This document shows positions 34,405 through 44,840 of a stretch of 64,000 nt of DNA, piece after piece (positions within the stretch are counted from its first letter, which is position 1; each line of letters starts with the position of its first letter). Origin of the DNA: Paracyclopina nana (Eukaryota > Arthropoda > Copepoda > Cyclopoida > Cyclopettidae); contig JAGUCH010000002.1 of the NCBI GenBank assembly GCA_019096065.1, positions 570,501 to 634,500 on the forward strand. The letters run 5' to 3'. The notes under the pieces are model-generated. The model saw only the letters and a list, made by a program, of their open reading frames with translations. It was not told the DNA's origin and ran no database searches. The position numbers and the translations under genes were made by a program.

Positions 34405-34790
34405 ACGCGCCGGTCAAAGTGAGCTAGGCTGATGACAGCTGTTTGTTTTGATTCCTGCTCTTAACTAGTTTGACTCATGTTTTAAGCCACTTTGTTAATA
34501 ATACTTCAGTCAGTCATAAAAAAGCACTCTCAGTTTATTTATCGGCGTGCCGGTCAAAGTGAGCTAGGCCGATGACAGCTGTTTGTTTTGATTCCTGCTC
34601 TTACCAAGTTTGACTCATACTTTAGGCCACTTTGTTAGTAATACAGCATTTAGTCATAAAAAGCACTCTCAGTTTATTTATCGGCGTGCCGGTCAAAGTG
34701 AGCTAGGCCGATGACAGCTGTTTGTTTTGATTCCTGCTCTTACCAAGTTTGACTCATATTTTAGGCCACTTTGTTAGTTGATAGTCATAA
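34405..34790. repeat. 140-bp tandem repeat, ~2.9 copies
   Basis: CGGTCAAAGTGAGCTAGG recurs at 34411, 34551 and 34690. Each unit contains CCGATGACAGCTGTTTG and a GCG(T/C)GCCGG word. Confidence 0.9.
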
Positions 34791-35279
34791 CAGACAACAA
34801 AAGCACTCTCAGCTTTCAAGTCCACGTGAATTTCAAACAAAAGAATCCTCTGTTGAGCCAAACTCTCCTATAAATTGAGAATTTGAGCTTTTGGGTTTGG
34901 AAAAAATTTTGGGCCATTCAAATACAAGTGCAGAAGAAGTAATGAGTGTCCAGGTTTGTGCAGATAAGGGAACAACAAGAGGAAAATATCTTGACAGTTG
35001 ACTAATGGAAACTTGAACAGGCCGTAGATGTGAAAACAATTGAGAAAAAAGGAATTTGTGAACTTGCCAATCAACCTTTGCAATATGGCTGTCAACAGCT
35101 CTTGGCCCTTACTAGAAAAAAAACAGGTCACCCTTCTCACCCCAAAATCAGGCTAAGGTTGACAAAGAAGCAGAATTGCGCACTAAAGTAGCCTATATTG
35201 TAGTAAGAACAGAGGTTGTTTACAAGCACAAACAAGCAATTGCGCGCAGATGAGGTGAGCGCACTTTTTTGTAGCAGTC

Positions 35280-36420
35280 GGGCGCACAGTTGCGGTTTGC
35301 GCGCACAGTTGTGGTTTGCGCGCACAGTTGCGGTTGGCACGCACAGTTGCGGTTGGCGCGCACAGTTTTGGTTGGCGCGCACAGTTTTGGTTGGCGCGCA
35401 CAGTTGCGGTTGGCGCGCACAGTTGCGGTTGGCGCGCACAGTTTTGGTTGGCGCGCACAGTTGCGGTTTGCGCGCACAGTTGCGGTTTGCGCGCACAGTT
35501 GCGGTTGGCGCGCACAGTTTCGGTTGGCGCGCACAGTTGCGGTTGGCGCGCACAGTTACGAACTATAGCGGGAGGGTCGCGTAATAGCAGGAGGCGCATA
35601 GAAAAGCGGGAGGCACGCACATTATCGGGAGGTGCGCAGCATAGCGAACTGCGCGCAAAAGAGCGGGAGGAGTGGCTAAAAGTGAGAGGTGCGCTCAATA
35701 TTTGGAGGCGCACATAATAGCAGGAGGTGCACAGAATAGCGGGAGGTGCGCAATATAGCAAACTGCGCGCACAACATTTGGAGGCGCGCAGAATTGCGGG
35801 AGGCGCACAGAATAGCGGGAGGTTCGCCTAAAAGCAGGAGGCGCATACAAAAGCAGAATAGCGGGAGGCGCACAAAATAGCTGGAGGTTCGCGTAACAGC
35901 AGGAGGCGCATACAAAAGCGGGAGGCGCGCACATTATCGGGAGGTGCGCATCATCGCGAACTCCGAGCAAAATAGCGGGAAGAGCGTTCAAAAGCGAGGG
36001 GCGCGCTCAACATTTGGAGGCGCGCAGAATAGCGGGAGGCGCACAGAATTGCGGGAAGCTCGAGTAAAAAGAGGAGGTGCATACAAAAGCGCGAGGCGCG
36101 CACATTATCAGGGGGGGGCGCATCATAGCGAACTGCGCGCAAAATAGCGGGAAGAGCGTTCATAAGCGAGGGGCGCGCTCAACATTTGGAGGCGCGCAGA
36201 ATAGCGGGAGGCGCACAGAATAGCGGGAGACGCGCACGTTAACGGGAGGTGCGCACTATAGCGAACTGCGCGCACTATAGCGCGTTAAGCACAGAATAGA
36301 AGAGATGCGCAGAACAGCGTGAGGCGCACAGAAAAGCGGGAGGCGCGCATAAAAGCCGGAGGCGCGCGGAACAGCGGGAGGCGCGCACAACAGCGGGAGC
36401 GGGAAGCTCAAGAACTGTTC
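35280..36420. repeat. GC-rich minisatellites, two successive families
   Basis: 35280-35565: about 14 copies of a 20-bp unit GCGCGCACAGTTGCGGTTGG. 35565-36420: about 40 looser units of the type AGCGGGAGGCGCGCACA. They differ from the AT-rich surroundings in composition and strand bias (G-rich on plus). They are open in several frames, giving false ORFs. Confidence 0.9.
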
Positions 36421-36859
36421 GTGAATTTTTGTAAAGGACATTTTTGTTTACTTGTTATGTTTCAAGCTCTCAGCTTACCTTAGTAAATGAGCCATATTTT
36501 GCCCATTTTTTGCTTTACACACACATTTCAAGCAACACTCTTGAGTACACTGGAAAAGCAAGGCCAAATGATTTGGCCAGTGAGCAGAAATTGCTCAAAT
36601 CATACATTATTTCAAAAGATGAGGATTTTTTCAAAAAAGGGCGCCATTTTGGGCGGTTTGGCAGACATTCTTGGATGTGTCAAATATTTGCTCCTCGATG
36701 TGAAAAGGCCCGAAAAATTCACGCATCACCTAATTCATTTTCCCTGCAGTTTTTGCCTGATGATTTTGGCGGCAACTTGCCAATTTCTCTGAATGTCTTT
36801 CACTCCACTTAGTTTTGACAATATTTTGGGCCATGCCTGAGCACACTTGTAGGTAATTA

Positions 36860-37470
36860 GCCGACTTTTCCACACTGGGCTATCTCAAAAAAGGTTTCTC
36901 ATTTCAATTTTCAATTGTGGCCCAAAAATGGCAATATTTTGTTAGATATTTTAAAAATCCACTTTGCCACACTGGGCCATGCATTTTCATTAGAATTTTC
37001 AATTTGGCGCAAAAATGGCAAAAATTCAATAAATATCTAAAAAAAATTACTTTTCCACACTGGGCTATCTCAAAAAAGGTTGTTCGTTTCATTTTTCATT
37101 TTTGGCTTAAAACTGGCAATATTTTATTTAATACTTTAAGAAATTGATTTTTGCACACAAGGTTATATCGGGAAAGGTTTTACGTTTCGTTTTTCAATTT
37201 TGGCCAAAAAAGGCAAAATTTTATTTTTAAAATATTTTTTTATAAATCCATTTTTACCACGCTCGGCCATGTCCAAAAAGGTTTTTTTGTGGCCGAAAAT
37301 GGCAATATTTTATCAAATATTTGAAAAAATCCATTTTTCCAAACCGGACTATCTCAATTAGGGTTTTGTTTCATTTTTCAATTGTGGCCAAAAAATTATT
37401 TTGATATTTTATTTTACGATTTAAAAAATTCCAGTTTGCCACACTGGGTCATCTCAAAAAAAGGGTTTTA
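36860..37470. repeat. ~97-bp tandem repeat, ~7 copies
   Basis: CCACACTGGGCTATCTCAAA or variants recur at about 36868, 36967, 37054, 37153, 37255, 37338 and 37439. Each is followed by TTTCAATTTTCAATTGTGGC and AAAAATGGCAATATTTTAT. Confidence 0.85.
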
Positions 37471-38451
37471 AAATTCAATTTTCAATTGTGGCCCAAAAAT
37501 GGCAATATTTCATATTCAAAGAGATTCATGAGGGGAAAATACTCCACTGTGGTTGCGGTAATGTGGAAATTGTTTTTTGTACGGGAAAATTCAAATGTGG
37601 GCCAAGTTTTGAAAATGTCAGGACCAAAAACAATCATCAGCCTTTTTTGCTCATTATGCTGAGAAAATCCTGACTGGGACTGATAAATCTATCAGAAAGC
37701 TTCAAATGCAAAATTCAACAACGCAAAAAAATACTTCAGTTACATGAAATATGAAAATTGGACTACTTATCCCAAATGAAAAACATAATAGATCCATTAA
37801 TTTAGCTGTAATACGACTCGTTTTGTAACGTGAAGAATGTCTTAAGTCATGTAAAATCGTTAATTAACAATTACCCTCGCAAGCGCTCGGGCGTGAAAAA
37901 ATGCACTAGGGTAATTATAACCTTCTCATCCCGAAATTCATATTTCAAATAATTTTTTTCATGTTTTTATAACAGAGGCATTTCAGTTTTTTTTAAAATG
38001 AAATTATCGAATTCCATGAATTCATAGAAAAAAATGCAATTTCGCCTAAAATGCTGAATTTATCATAAGAAAATAATAAAACATTACATAACTTTTAAAA
38101 GGTTGTATTTTAAAGAGTGCCCGAATTACGTATAATCGTTAATTAACAATTACCTAGCAAGCGCTCGGACGTAAAAAACTTTACTAGGGCTAATCACTTC
38201 TTATGCTGAATGAATTTGTTTACACACACAAAAAATACTTTCGCGTAAAAAGTGAATTGTTTCTTCAATTTCGTCGCAAACAGCGCAATTTTCTCATAAA
38301 AAGTGAATTATCAGCATAACTTTACCCACTAAAACTAACATAACTTAATTTTTCAACGCTCTGCTTAATAATTAAGCGGAACATAAAATTAGCAAGTCAC
38401 GCAACCTCTCCATGTTGTCTGGTAACGCTGCCGCGAAATCTCAATTGTCAA

Positions 38452-39282
38452 ATGTCAACAAAGAAAATGAGGAAATTGTGGCAGAATTACAAGTACCGAT
38501 TCGCGCCCTGGCTCGCCCTCAATCTGCAATTAAAGGCCAAACCGCAAGGTTTAACCAGTTTAGCGGACAAACGCAAACTTGTCTCCGACTTGACCGCCCT
38601 GCTCCGCCTTTTCTCCGCTCCGTCCGACGAGTTAGTGCTGAGCGGAGCAAATTCCCGCCAAAAAAAACGCGAGGCTTTTTCGATCTGTCATTCCGCCAAC
38701 CGAGCGATTTTGCGGCAAAATTGGGGCTTCAATTTGGAGGTGAAACCGAGCGGAATTCAAGATGGCGGAAACGGCGTTTTTGTCCGCGAAGGCCGCGTGA
38801 AAAAAGGCCAAATTGCGGCCTTGTACCCCGGCCTTGTCTACCAGCCTTTTCAGCCCGTTTTGCTGGCTTCCCTGGGAAATTCCTACATTTTTAGGTGTGC
38901 AGATGGCGTCTTGATTGACGGAAAATCCACCGGCCTTTCCGGCCTTTTCTACAAGTCTGTTCACGGCCGAGACCGAATTCGCGGCCTTTGCACAATTTGC
39001 GACATCACTTGGCTCAACTCTGACCATGGCCTCCATGTCAACCCCTTGGCAATTGGGCAAATTGTGAATAATGCATGTCATCATAACAACGTGGCCTATG
39101 AGGAGCTCCAAGTGAATCCGGACACTTGTCATGGGATTTTGAAAGTGCTGCCCAATGTCAACTATGACAATAGCTGCGGTTTGCAAGAGCTTAGAATTGT
39201 GCCTTTGATCGCTACTCAAGATATTGCAGCTGGTGAAGAACTCTTTTCCAACTATTTCACCACTATTGCAGAATACACCTAA
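38452..39282 (+). CDS. SETD9: SETD9-like SET-domain protein
   Basis: Single-exon 276-residue protein matching SETD9, a putative lysine methyltransferase whose substrate is not established. The N-terminus MSTKKMRKLWQNYKYRFAPW corresponds to the conserved YKYRFVPWIALNL region of SETD9. Family features follow in order: GVFVREGRVKKGQIAALYPG, FRCADGVLIDG, TWLNSDHGLHVNPLAIGQ with VNNACHHNNVAY (SET core NHS-like position), and the C-terminal GEELFSNYFT. Length is close to human SETD9 (299). The ATG at 38452 gives exact N-terminal agreement. Single-exon structure contrasts with its multi-exon neighbours. Confidence 0.9.
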   Translation: MSTKKMRKLWQNYKYRFAPWLALNLQLKAKPQGLTSLADKRKLVSDLTALLRLFSAPSDELVLSGANSRQKKREAFSICHSANRAILRQNWGFNLEVKPSGIQDGGNGVFVREGRVKKGQIAALYPGLVYQPFQPVLLASLGNSYIFRCADGVLIDGKSTGLSGLFYKSVHGRDRIRGLCTICDITWLNSDHGLHVNPLAIGQIVNNACHHNNVAYEELQVNPDTCHGILKVLPNVNYDNSCGLQELRIVPLIATQDIAAGEELFSNYFTTIAEYT

Positions 39283-39761
39283 CCTCAATTCACGCTCTAT
39301 TGAGTGTTTCATGTAAGCCGAAAATCGTAGTTCCTTTGAGTGTTTTACCTAAGTGTTCATTTTTCCATTTTTGGGATTATATTGCACTTTGAACGTAATC
39401 ATAATCCGACTGTTGTGTATATCATGTCAAAGCTTAAATTATAAATAATATAAATTAACCAATTATCTAAATAACCCATAAATGTGGTGGCAATTGCAAT
39501 TTTCAATATGGCATACTAAATAATGCTATTGTGTGTTTCATGAAAGCCTTTTTTCATCGCCGAAATATGTTTGCAGTTGCTTTTGACCTTTTCGCAACTA
39601 TAAAGCATCATAGCGCTATTGTCAGTTACATAAAAAATCAAATGCCGGAACTTGTTTTGCTAATGGCCAATTATTGCAGATTAAGCTCTTAAGCTAAACA
39701 TTCCTTCCTTTCACGAATTTTCATAAATAAACAATTTTGCTGTAATTTAAGTATTGCTTTA

Positions 39762-42312
39762 TTAGTCCATACCTAAATTGTAGTACGTCAAATAATCATA
39801 TTCAAACATGTCAAAATCGATTTTGTAGCTTTTGTACAGCTGAAAAATCAAATGCTTGGGCAAATTGGCAAACAATTTTCTCGCCAAATCCTCGGAACTG
39901 TCACCTGAACTCTTATTATGGATTTCCTCTTCCACATAATCCAAGGAAACATTGGCCTTAAAAAAATAATTTTTTATTTAAATGTATTTAAAAAATGCTT
40001 TTTTTCACTCACAGCTTTGTAAACGAATTTGGTGTCCATGTGAAAGGTCTCCATTTTGCCCACAATATCGAACCGAATGTGACACATGTCGCACTTTTTC
40101 CAGAACGAATTCAAATGCGAATCTTTCCTCATTTTCTGCCTCGCAATCAGGTATGCGAAATTGCGAAAAGTCGCAGCCACATTCGCCTCATCTTTGCCCT
40201 GATAATTCGTCAAATTGCGCCAGTTCTTGTAGTTCCTTCGATCCACAATTTTGTCCTTGAACGTGGACACCAAGCGCACAAAAGGATGGCGCACAAAGGC
40301 GAACGAAGTGTAATTGCGCACGATTTCTCTGCGCTCAAAATGACTCAATGTTTTGGGCAGCTCGTAAATGGCGCGCATTTTGCCATGGACGGCTTGAGAC
40401 CATCGCTTCTTCAGCTCACTCGGAACATTCGTCAATTGCTGAAAATACATTAATAAACACTGTTTGGCAATGGCTGTGCGCACCACCGAGCGCACGATAG
40501 CAGAGCGCACAGAAACGGAGCGCACAGAATTGGAGCGCACCAAAGAAGAGTAAACAACAACGGATCACACAGCATCGGAACGCACAGCATCGGAGCGAAT
40601 AACAACTAAGCGCACAGCATCGGAGCGCAAAAGCATCGGAGCGCACATCATCGGAGCGCACAGCATTGGAGCGCACAGCATTGGAGCGAATAACAACTGA
40701 ACGCACAGCATTCGAGCGAACAGCATCGGAGCGCACAGCATCGGAGCGCACAGCATCGGAGCGCACAGCATTGGAGCGAACAGCATCGGAGCGCAAAAGC
40801 ATCGGAGCGCACAGCATCAGAGCGCACAGCACCGGAGCGCACAGCATAGGAGTGCACAGCATTGAAGCGCACAGCATCAGAGCGCACATCATCGGAGCGA
40901 ACAACATCGGAGCGCATAGCATCGGAGCGCACAGCATCGGAGCGCACAGCATCGGAGCGCAAAAGCATCGGAGCGCAAAAGCATCGGAGCGCACAGCATC
41001 GGAGCGCACAGCATCGGAGCGCACAGCATCGGAGCGCACAGCATCGGAGCGCACAGCATCGGAGCGCACAGCATCGGAGCGCACAGCATCGGAGCGCACA
41101 GCATTGGAGCGCACAGCATCGGAGCGCACAGCATCGGAGCGCAAAACATCGGAGCTCTGCGGCGCACATTAAGTTAAAGCACCGCTACACTGCGCACTTT
41201 AACCTAGCGCTCCGCTTCACAGCGCACGGCAGCCTATCACACCACTACAAAGCGCACCGCAACCTGGCGCAATGCGACCAAGTTACCCGCATCAGAGCAC
41301 ACCGCAACAGAGCGCACCGCAGCCAAGCGCACTGCTTCACCGCCTTCCTTAAACCATCGCAAACGGTGCGCCCCGTTGCGGTGCGCTCTGACCAGGTAAG
41401 GTTCATAGCGGTGCGCTTAGTAGCGGTGCAACAAGAATCGGTACATTCATAAAATAGTGCGCTTTGTTGCAGTTCGATCTTATGCAGTGCACTCTATTGC
41501 GCTTGTTACACCGCTGCTTAGCGCACCGCTACCAACCTTACCTAGTCAGAGCGCACCGTAACGGGGCGCACCGTTACAGCGTGCATTGCTTCTGAGCGCA
41601 CCGCTACTGAGCGCATCACTTCATGGTGCACCGCTATTAAGAAAGCCCTACGTAATGCAGAGGATCGTTATTTCGAAGCGTAACGCTCCTTACCTCACCG
41701 TAACGTAACGCAACGCAACGCAATGTGGATTTTACGTTACATTTTTTATTGAAGCGTGCGCTTTTAAAACGTTTTATGCAAGTCTGCTATGAACCGCTAC
41801 ACAGCAAAGTTTCACTGATTGTAGCGCCGTTACATTTTTAGCTAGCTGTAGCGGTGCGTGCAAAATCGCGCCAATTTCAATCACTGAGTAACGTAATCGG
41901 ATTTCAAGTCCATTACCAGAATTCTGTGCATCCAAGTGGTTGTTCCAGTTTTGGAATTGGGGCAATAGCAAATCTGGCAATTAACAAAAATATTTTACAG
42001 CTGATTTCTTAACAAATAAAATATATAAAAATATATAAAATATACCTTGAAATGTGGCAAGCATAGGATATTTCTTCTCAGTGTGAATTTACTCCTGCCT
42101 CGATTTTTCATTTTGTATTTGGCGCAAATTTCTTTCACCTTTGCCCTTCTCATCTGCAGAGTTTTTTGGTGCGCTGCAAAATTGCTGAGATCCAAGGGCT
42201 TGGGCTTTTCTTGGATCTGCCAATTTGGCTCAGTGCAGAAGATCAGGGAAGCCACCAAAAAGGCGAAAATTGCCACCATTTGCATTGCTAGCAAAGGCTT
42301 TTCAAAAATCAT
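39762..42312 (-). CDS. Golgi carbohydrate sulfotransferase (HNK-1/C4ST-like)
   Basis: Type II Golgi enzyme transferring sulfate from PAPS to glycan hydroxyls. Deduced exons 42046-42312, 41917-41973, 40013-40438 and 39762-39956 join in phase 0 to 314 residues. A signal anchor lies at residues 7-25 (LLAMQMVAIFAFLVASLIF). Exon 2 supplies the 5'-phosphosulfate loop CPNSKTGTTTWMHRIL; exon 3 supplies the 3'-phosphate motif FAFVRHPFVRLVSTFKDK near residues 155-172. These place it in the sulfotransferase-2 family (CHST8-14 relatives); the exact acceptor cannot be read from sequence. An upstream in-frame ATG at 42402 exists, but the signal anchor starts just after the chosen Met. Intron 2 (1.5 kb) contains a 15-bp GC-rich array. 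Confidence 0.9.
40480..41165. repeat. 15-bp minisatellite, CATCGGAGCGCACAG unit
   Basis: About 45 copies, many identical, in intron 2 of the sulfotransferase gene. Because the unit length is a multiple of three and lacks stops, it is open in several frames on both strands and gives false ORFs such as repeated ASERT or CALRC. A related, looser AGCGCACCGCTAC repeat continues to about 41650. Confidence 0.95.
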
Positions 42313-43008
42313 TTTGAGAACTGAAAATTTATTTGCACACTTGCAGCAATTAAAAACAATTGTAGGGAAAAAAGTAAAGAAACAGTAAAAAAAGAGGGGC
42401 ATTTTTAAAAATGCTGAGAAATCGAGTCTTTGACCTTACAAAAATGTAGCCAATTAACAGTTATATAAATAACCGGTTTGAGCAACCAAAGATGCCACAA
42501 TGACACTCATGTGATTTCTAGACATTATAAATCTTCCGATTTCACATTTATTTTTATTTTTTAAAAAAAACCTTTTTGCTTATGATAGCAATTTAAAAAT
42601 TGGTCAAAATTGCAAAAATTGGATTTTTTGCCAATTTTGCACTAAATTTGCCATATAATTTTTTAATCTTAAAAATCTCACATTTTAACATTAATTTCTT
42701 ATTTAATGAAGCACTTTTTGTTGCTAAAAATAGCTATTGAAAAATAGGTCAAAATTGAGATTTTTCGGTGCACAGTGGATTTTTTGGTGAGAGTGCAGCG
42801 CATAACTTTTTTTATAAGTTAAAAAAAGCTTTAAATACAAAAAAGATGATTTTTAAATGGAAATTATGAAATTGAGAAATTGACACATGAGAAGGGCCTC
42901 ATGATGGATGGTTGAGGATGATGCAGTTTTCATAGTTGGAAAACCAGAATTTCACTCATTCTCTCTTCAACAACTGCCGAGTTGACAAGAAAATAAATAA
43001 GAGCCAAA
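42313..43008. other. Intergenic between sulfotransferase and EF-hand gene
   Basis: AT-rich spacer holding the divergent 5' ends of both flanking genes. No gene is supported. Confidence 0.55.
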
Positions 43009-43431
43009 ATGAAAATCTTATTTTTCGCCATTTTCGCCCTTGCTTTTTGCTCAACTGCTCTCAGCATCAGAGTTGTTGGCAGAAGTTGCCTGGTTGACCC
43101 ACGTGAGTCCAAAATTATATCCTATAAAAAAAAATAATTATTTTTTAAAAATAATTTCAGTTGAGCTGGAAAAAGCCATCATTTCTGCCACTGAAGCCTT
43201 TGAAATGTATGACACCAACAAAGACAACAAACTGGTCTATGAGGAAATTTTGAAGGTGAAAAAAGTTAGTTTTTTTAAAAAAATTATTTTTTAAAAAATA
43301 ACGGTTTTTAGGTGGATAATCTTGCTGTGAGTCCTGAGAGCTTTGAAAGGGATTTCGATTTGAACCAAGATGGGGGCCTCACTTTTGCTGAATTGGCCAC
43401 TGTGGTCTTCAATGACAAGCTGTACAAATGA
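43009..43431 (+). CDS. Small secreted EF-hand protein
   Basis: Deduced exons 43009-43102, 43161-43255 and 43312-43431 join in frame to 102 residues. A signal peptide (MKILFFAIFALAFCSTALS) is followed by two EF-hand loops, DTNKDNKLVYEE and DLNQDGGLTFAE. Both have acidic or oxygen ligands at positions 1, 3, 5 and 12, so calcium binding is likely. Introns are only 56-58 bp. A secreted two-EF-hand miniprotein could act as an extracellular calcium binder in haemolymph, venom or cuticle matrix; nothing in the sequence decides among these. AATAAA follows at about 43478. Confidence 0.85.
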
Positions 43432-44840
43432 GGCAAAAATGTAATAGTAGCAATTTTGGCTAACCAATTTACACTCAATAAAAATAAGCTTTTATGGATG
43501 GAAATGTCAGCGCTTCTTTTCGAACAATGCAAACTGTCTTACGGTTTATGGTAATACCACACCCAACGCAGATAAACTAGCCAAGAAGATCGCCTCCTTT
43601 TTTACTAGTTTTTTGAACCCGCCCCACCAACCGTAAAAATTGAAAAAAAAAATTGCCCAGATCTCTTACAGAAAATGTCACAGGTAACTACTTTTGACTA
43701 TGGCATTAAGGCCCCAAAAAGTAGTTATTATATCACACATTTTAAAAAATGCATACAAAACATAAATTTTATGAACACTAATTCAAAATCGAATTTATTT
43801 GAAAAAATGCTTTTTTAGCTTTTTTAGCTTTTTTTTAGTTTGCCAAAAAGGCATATAGCAGGGTTAATTTCCGCGTGAAAAAAAGGTCATGAGTTGTTGC
43901 ATTTTTTTTATTTTTTTCTTTTGGTTTTCGTGCGCCATCAAAATTATGCATTGTTGGTGGGGCGCGTGTTTCTAAAAAGTCAGTACTCTTTAAAAGAGCG
44001 CGCCAGTTGGCACCGGGAGTTTGTTAAGGAAACACTTAACCAGTTTCCTAATAGCCCGGCTGTGGAATCCTTTGTTACCCAAAAAATACCATAAATAAAA
44101 GTAAGTCTGTCCCAAATTCATATTTTGGCAAAAAATTCAATTTCTTCAACTACAATTTTCATACCATAAAGCATACCATATTTAAATAAGTAAACCATAC
44201 TTAAAAAGTACACCATATTTGACAAGGTATACCATATTTTAAAAAGCATACCATATAAAAAAGTAAGCCTTATTGACAAAAATTATCATATTTAAAAAAG
44301 TTTACCATGTTTAAAAAAGTTTACCGAATTTAAAAAAGTTTACTTTTTTAAAAGGAGTAAGCCATATTTATAGCAGTTTACCATATTTTAAAAAGTTTAC
44401 CATATTTAAAAAGGTTTACCATATTTAAAAAAGTTTACCATATTTAAAAAAGTATACCATATTTGAAATGGCATGTCATATTTAAAAAAGCATATCATAT
44501 TAAAATGACATGTCACATTGTAAAAAGCGTACCATAAATAAATTAGCATACCATATTTAAAAAAGTATACCATATTTAAAAACATATACCACTTTCAAAA
44601 AGCAATCTACATTTTTTTGAAGCAAGTAATTTGCAAGTTATTTGGAAGGAGGAGCCAAAAAATTCCTTTGTTTTGACAAAGCCAACTTTCCTGACCTTGG
44701 ACATCATTAGATGAACGGGACATTAGTGAACGCGGAAGATTTGTATCACATAGCGGTATAAGTGTATATACCATGCAATTCTTTGTTGTTGTTGTTGTCA
44801 AAAGGTCAGAGCTTCAATAGATGCCATTTATGCTTGCAGA
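43432..44840. other. Intergenic with AT-rich array
   Basis: 1.4 kb without a supported gene. It contains an array at 44160-44600 and, near 44763-44771, a TATATA-containing sequence about 70 bp before the chitin deacetylase ATG. TTTATGCTTGCAG directly before that ATG is acceptor-like. Confidence 0.55.
44160..44600. repeat. ~19-bp AT-rich array, ACCATATTTAAAAAAGTTT
   Basis: About 22 imperfect units containing TACCATATTTAAAAAAG. Nearly pure A/T with C at a fixed position. Confidence 0.9.

Larger units (their letters stand above)
29802..38451. other. 8.6-kb interval without a supported gene
   Basis: No ORF here looks like a real protein and I see no consistent exon chain. It contains a ~175-bp duplication (31215-31562), two tRNA-like sequences (33100-33353), 140-bp tandem units (34405-34790), GC-rich minisatellites (35280-36420), ~97-bp tandem units (36860-37470) and a pair of ~70-bp repeats (37855, 38133). 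A GCGC-alternating stretch lies at 32770-32815. Long ORFs at 35137-35761 are minisatellite translation. Confidence 0.6.

Noticed and set aside
35137-35761. Arg/Asn/Cys-Ala repeat proteins on both strands
   Set aside because: Frames kept open only by the 20-bp GC-rich unit.
36444-36812. 122-residue ORF
   Set aside because: No homology that I recognise, no start context or splice partners, and it borders repeats.
40416-41452. Long ORFs of ASERT or CALRC/SDAVR type repeats
   Set aside because: The 15-bp unit in a sulfotransferase intron lacks stops in several frames; not coding.
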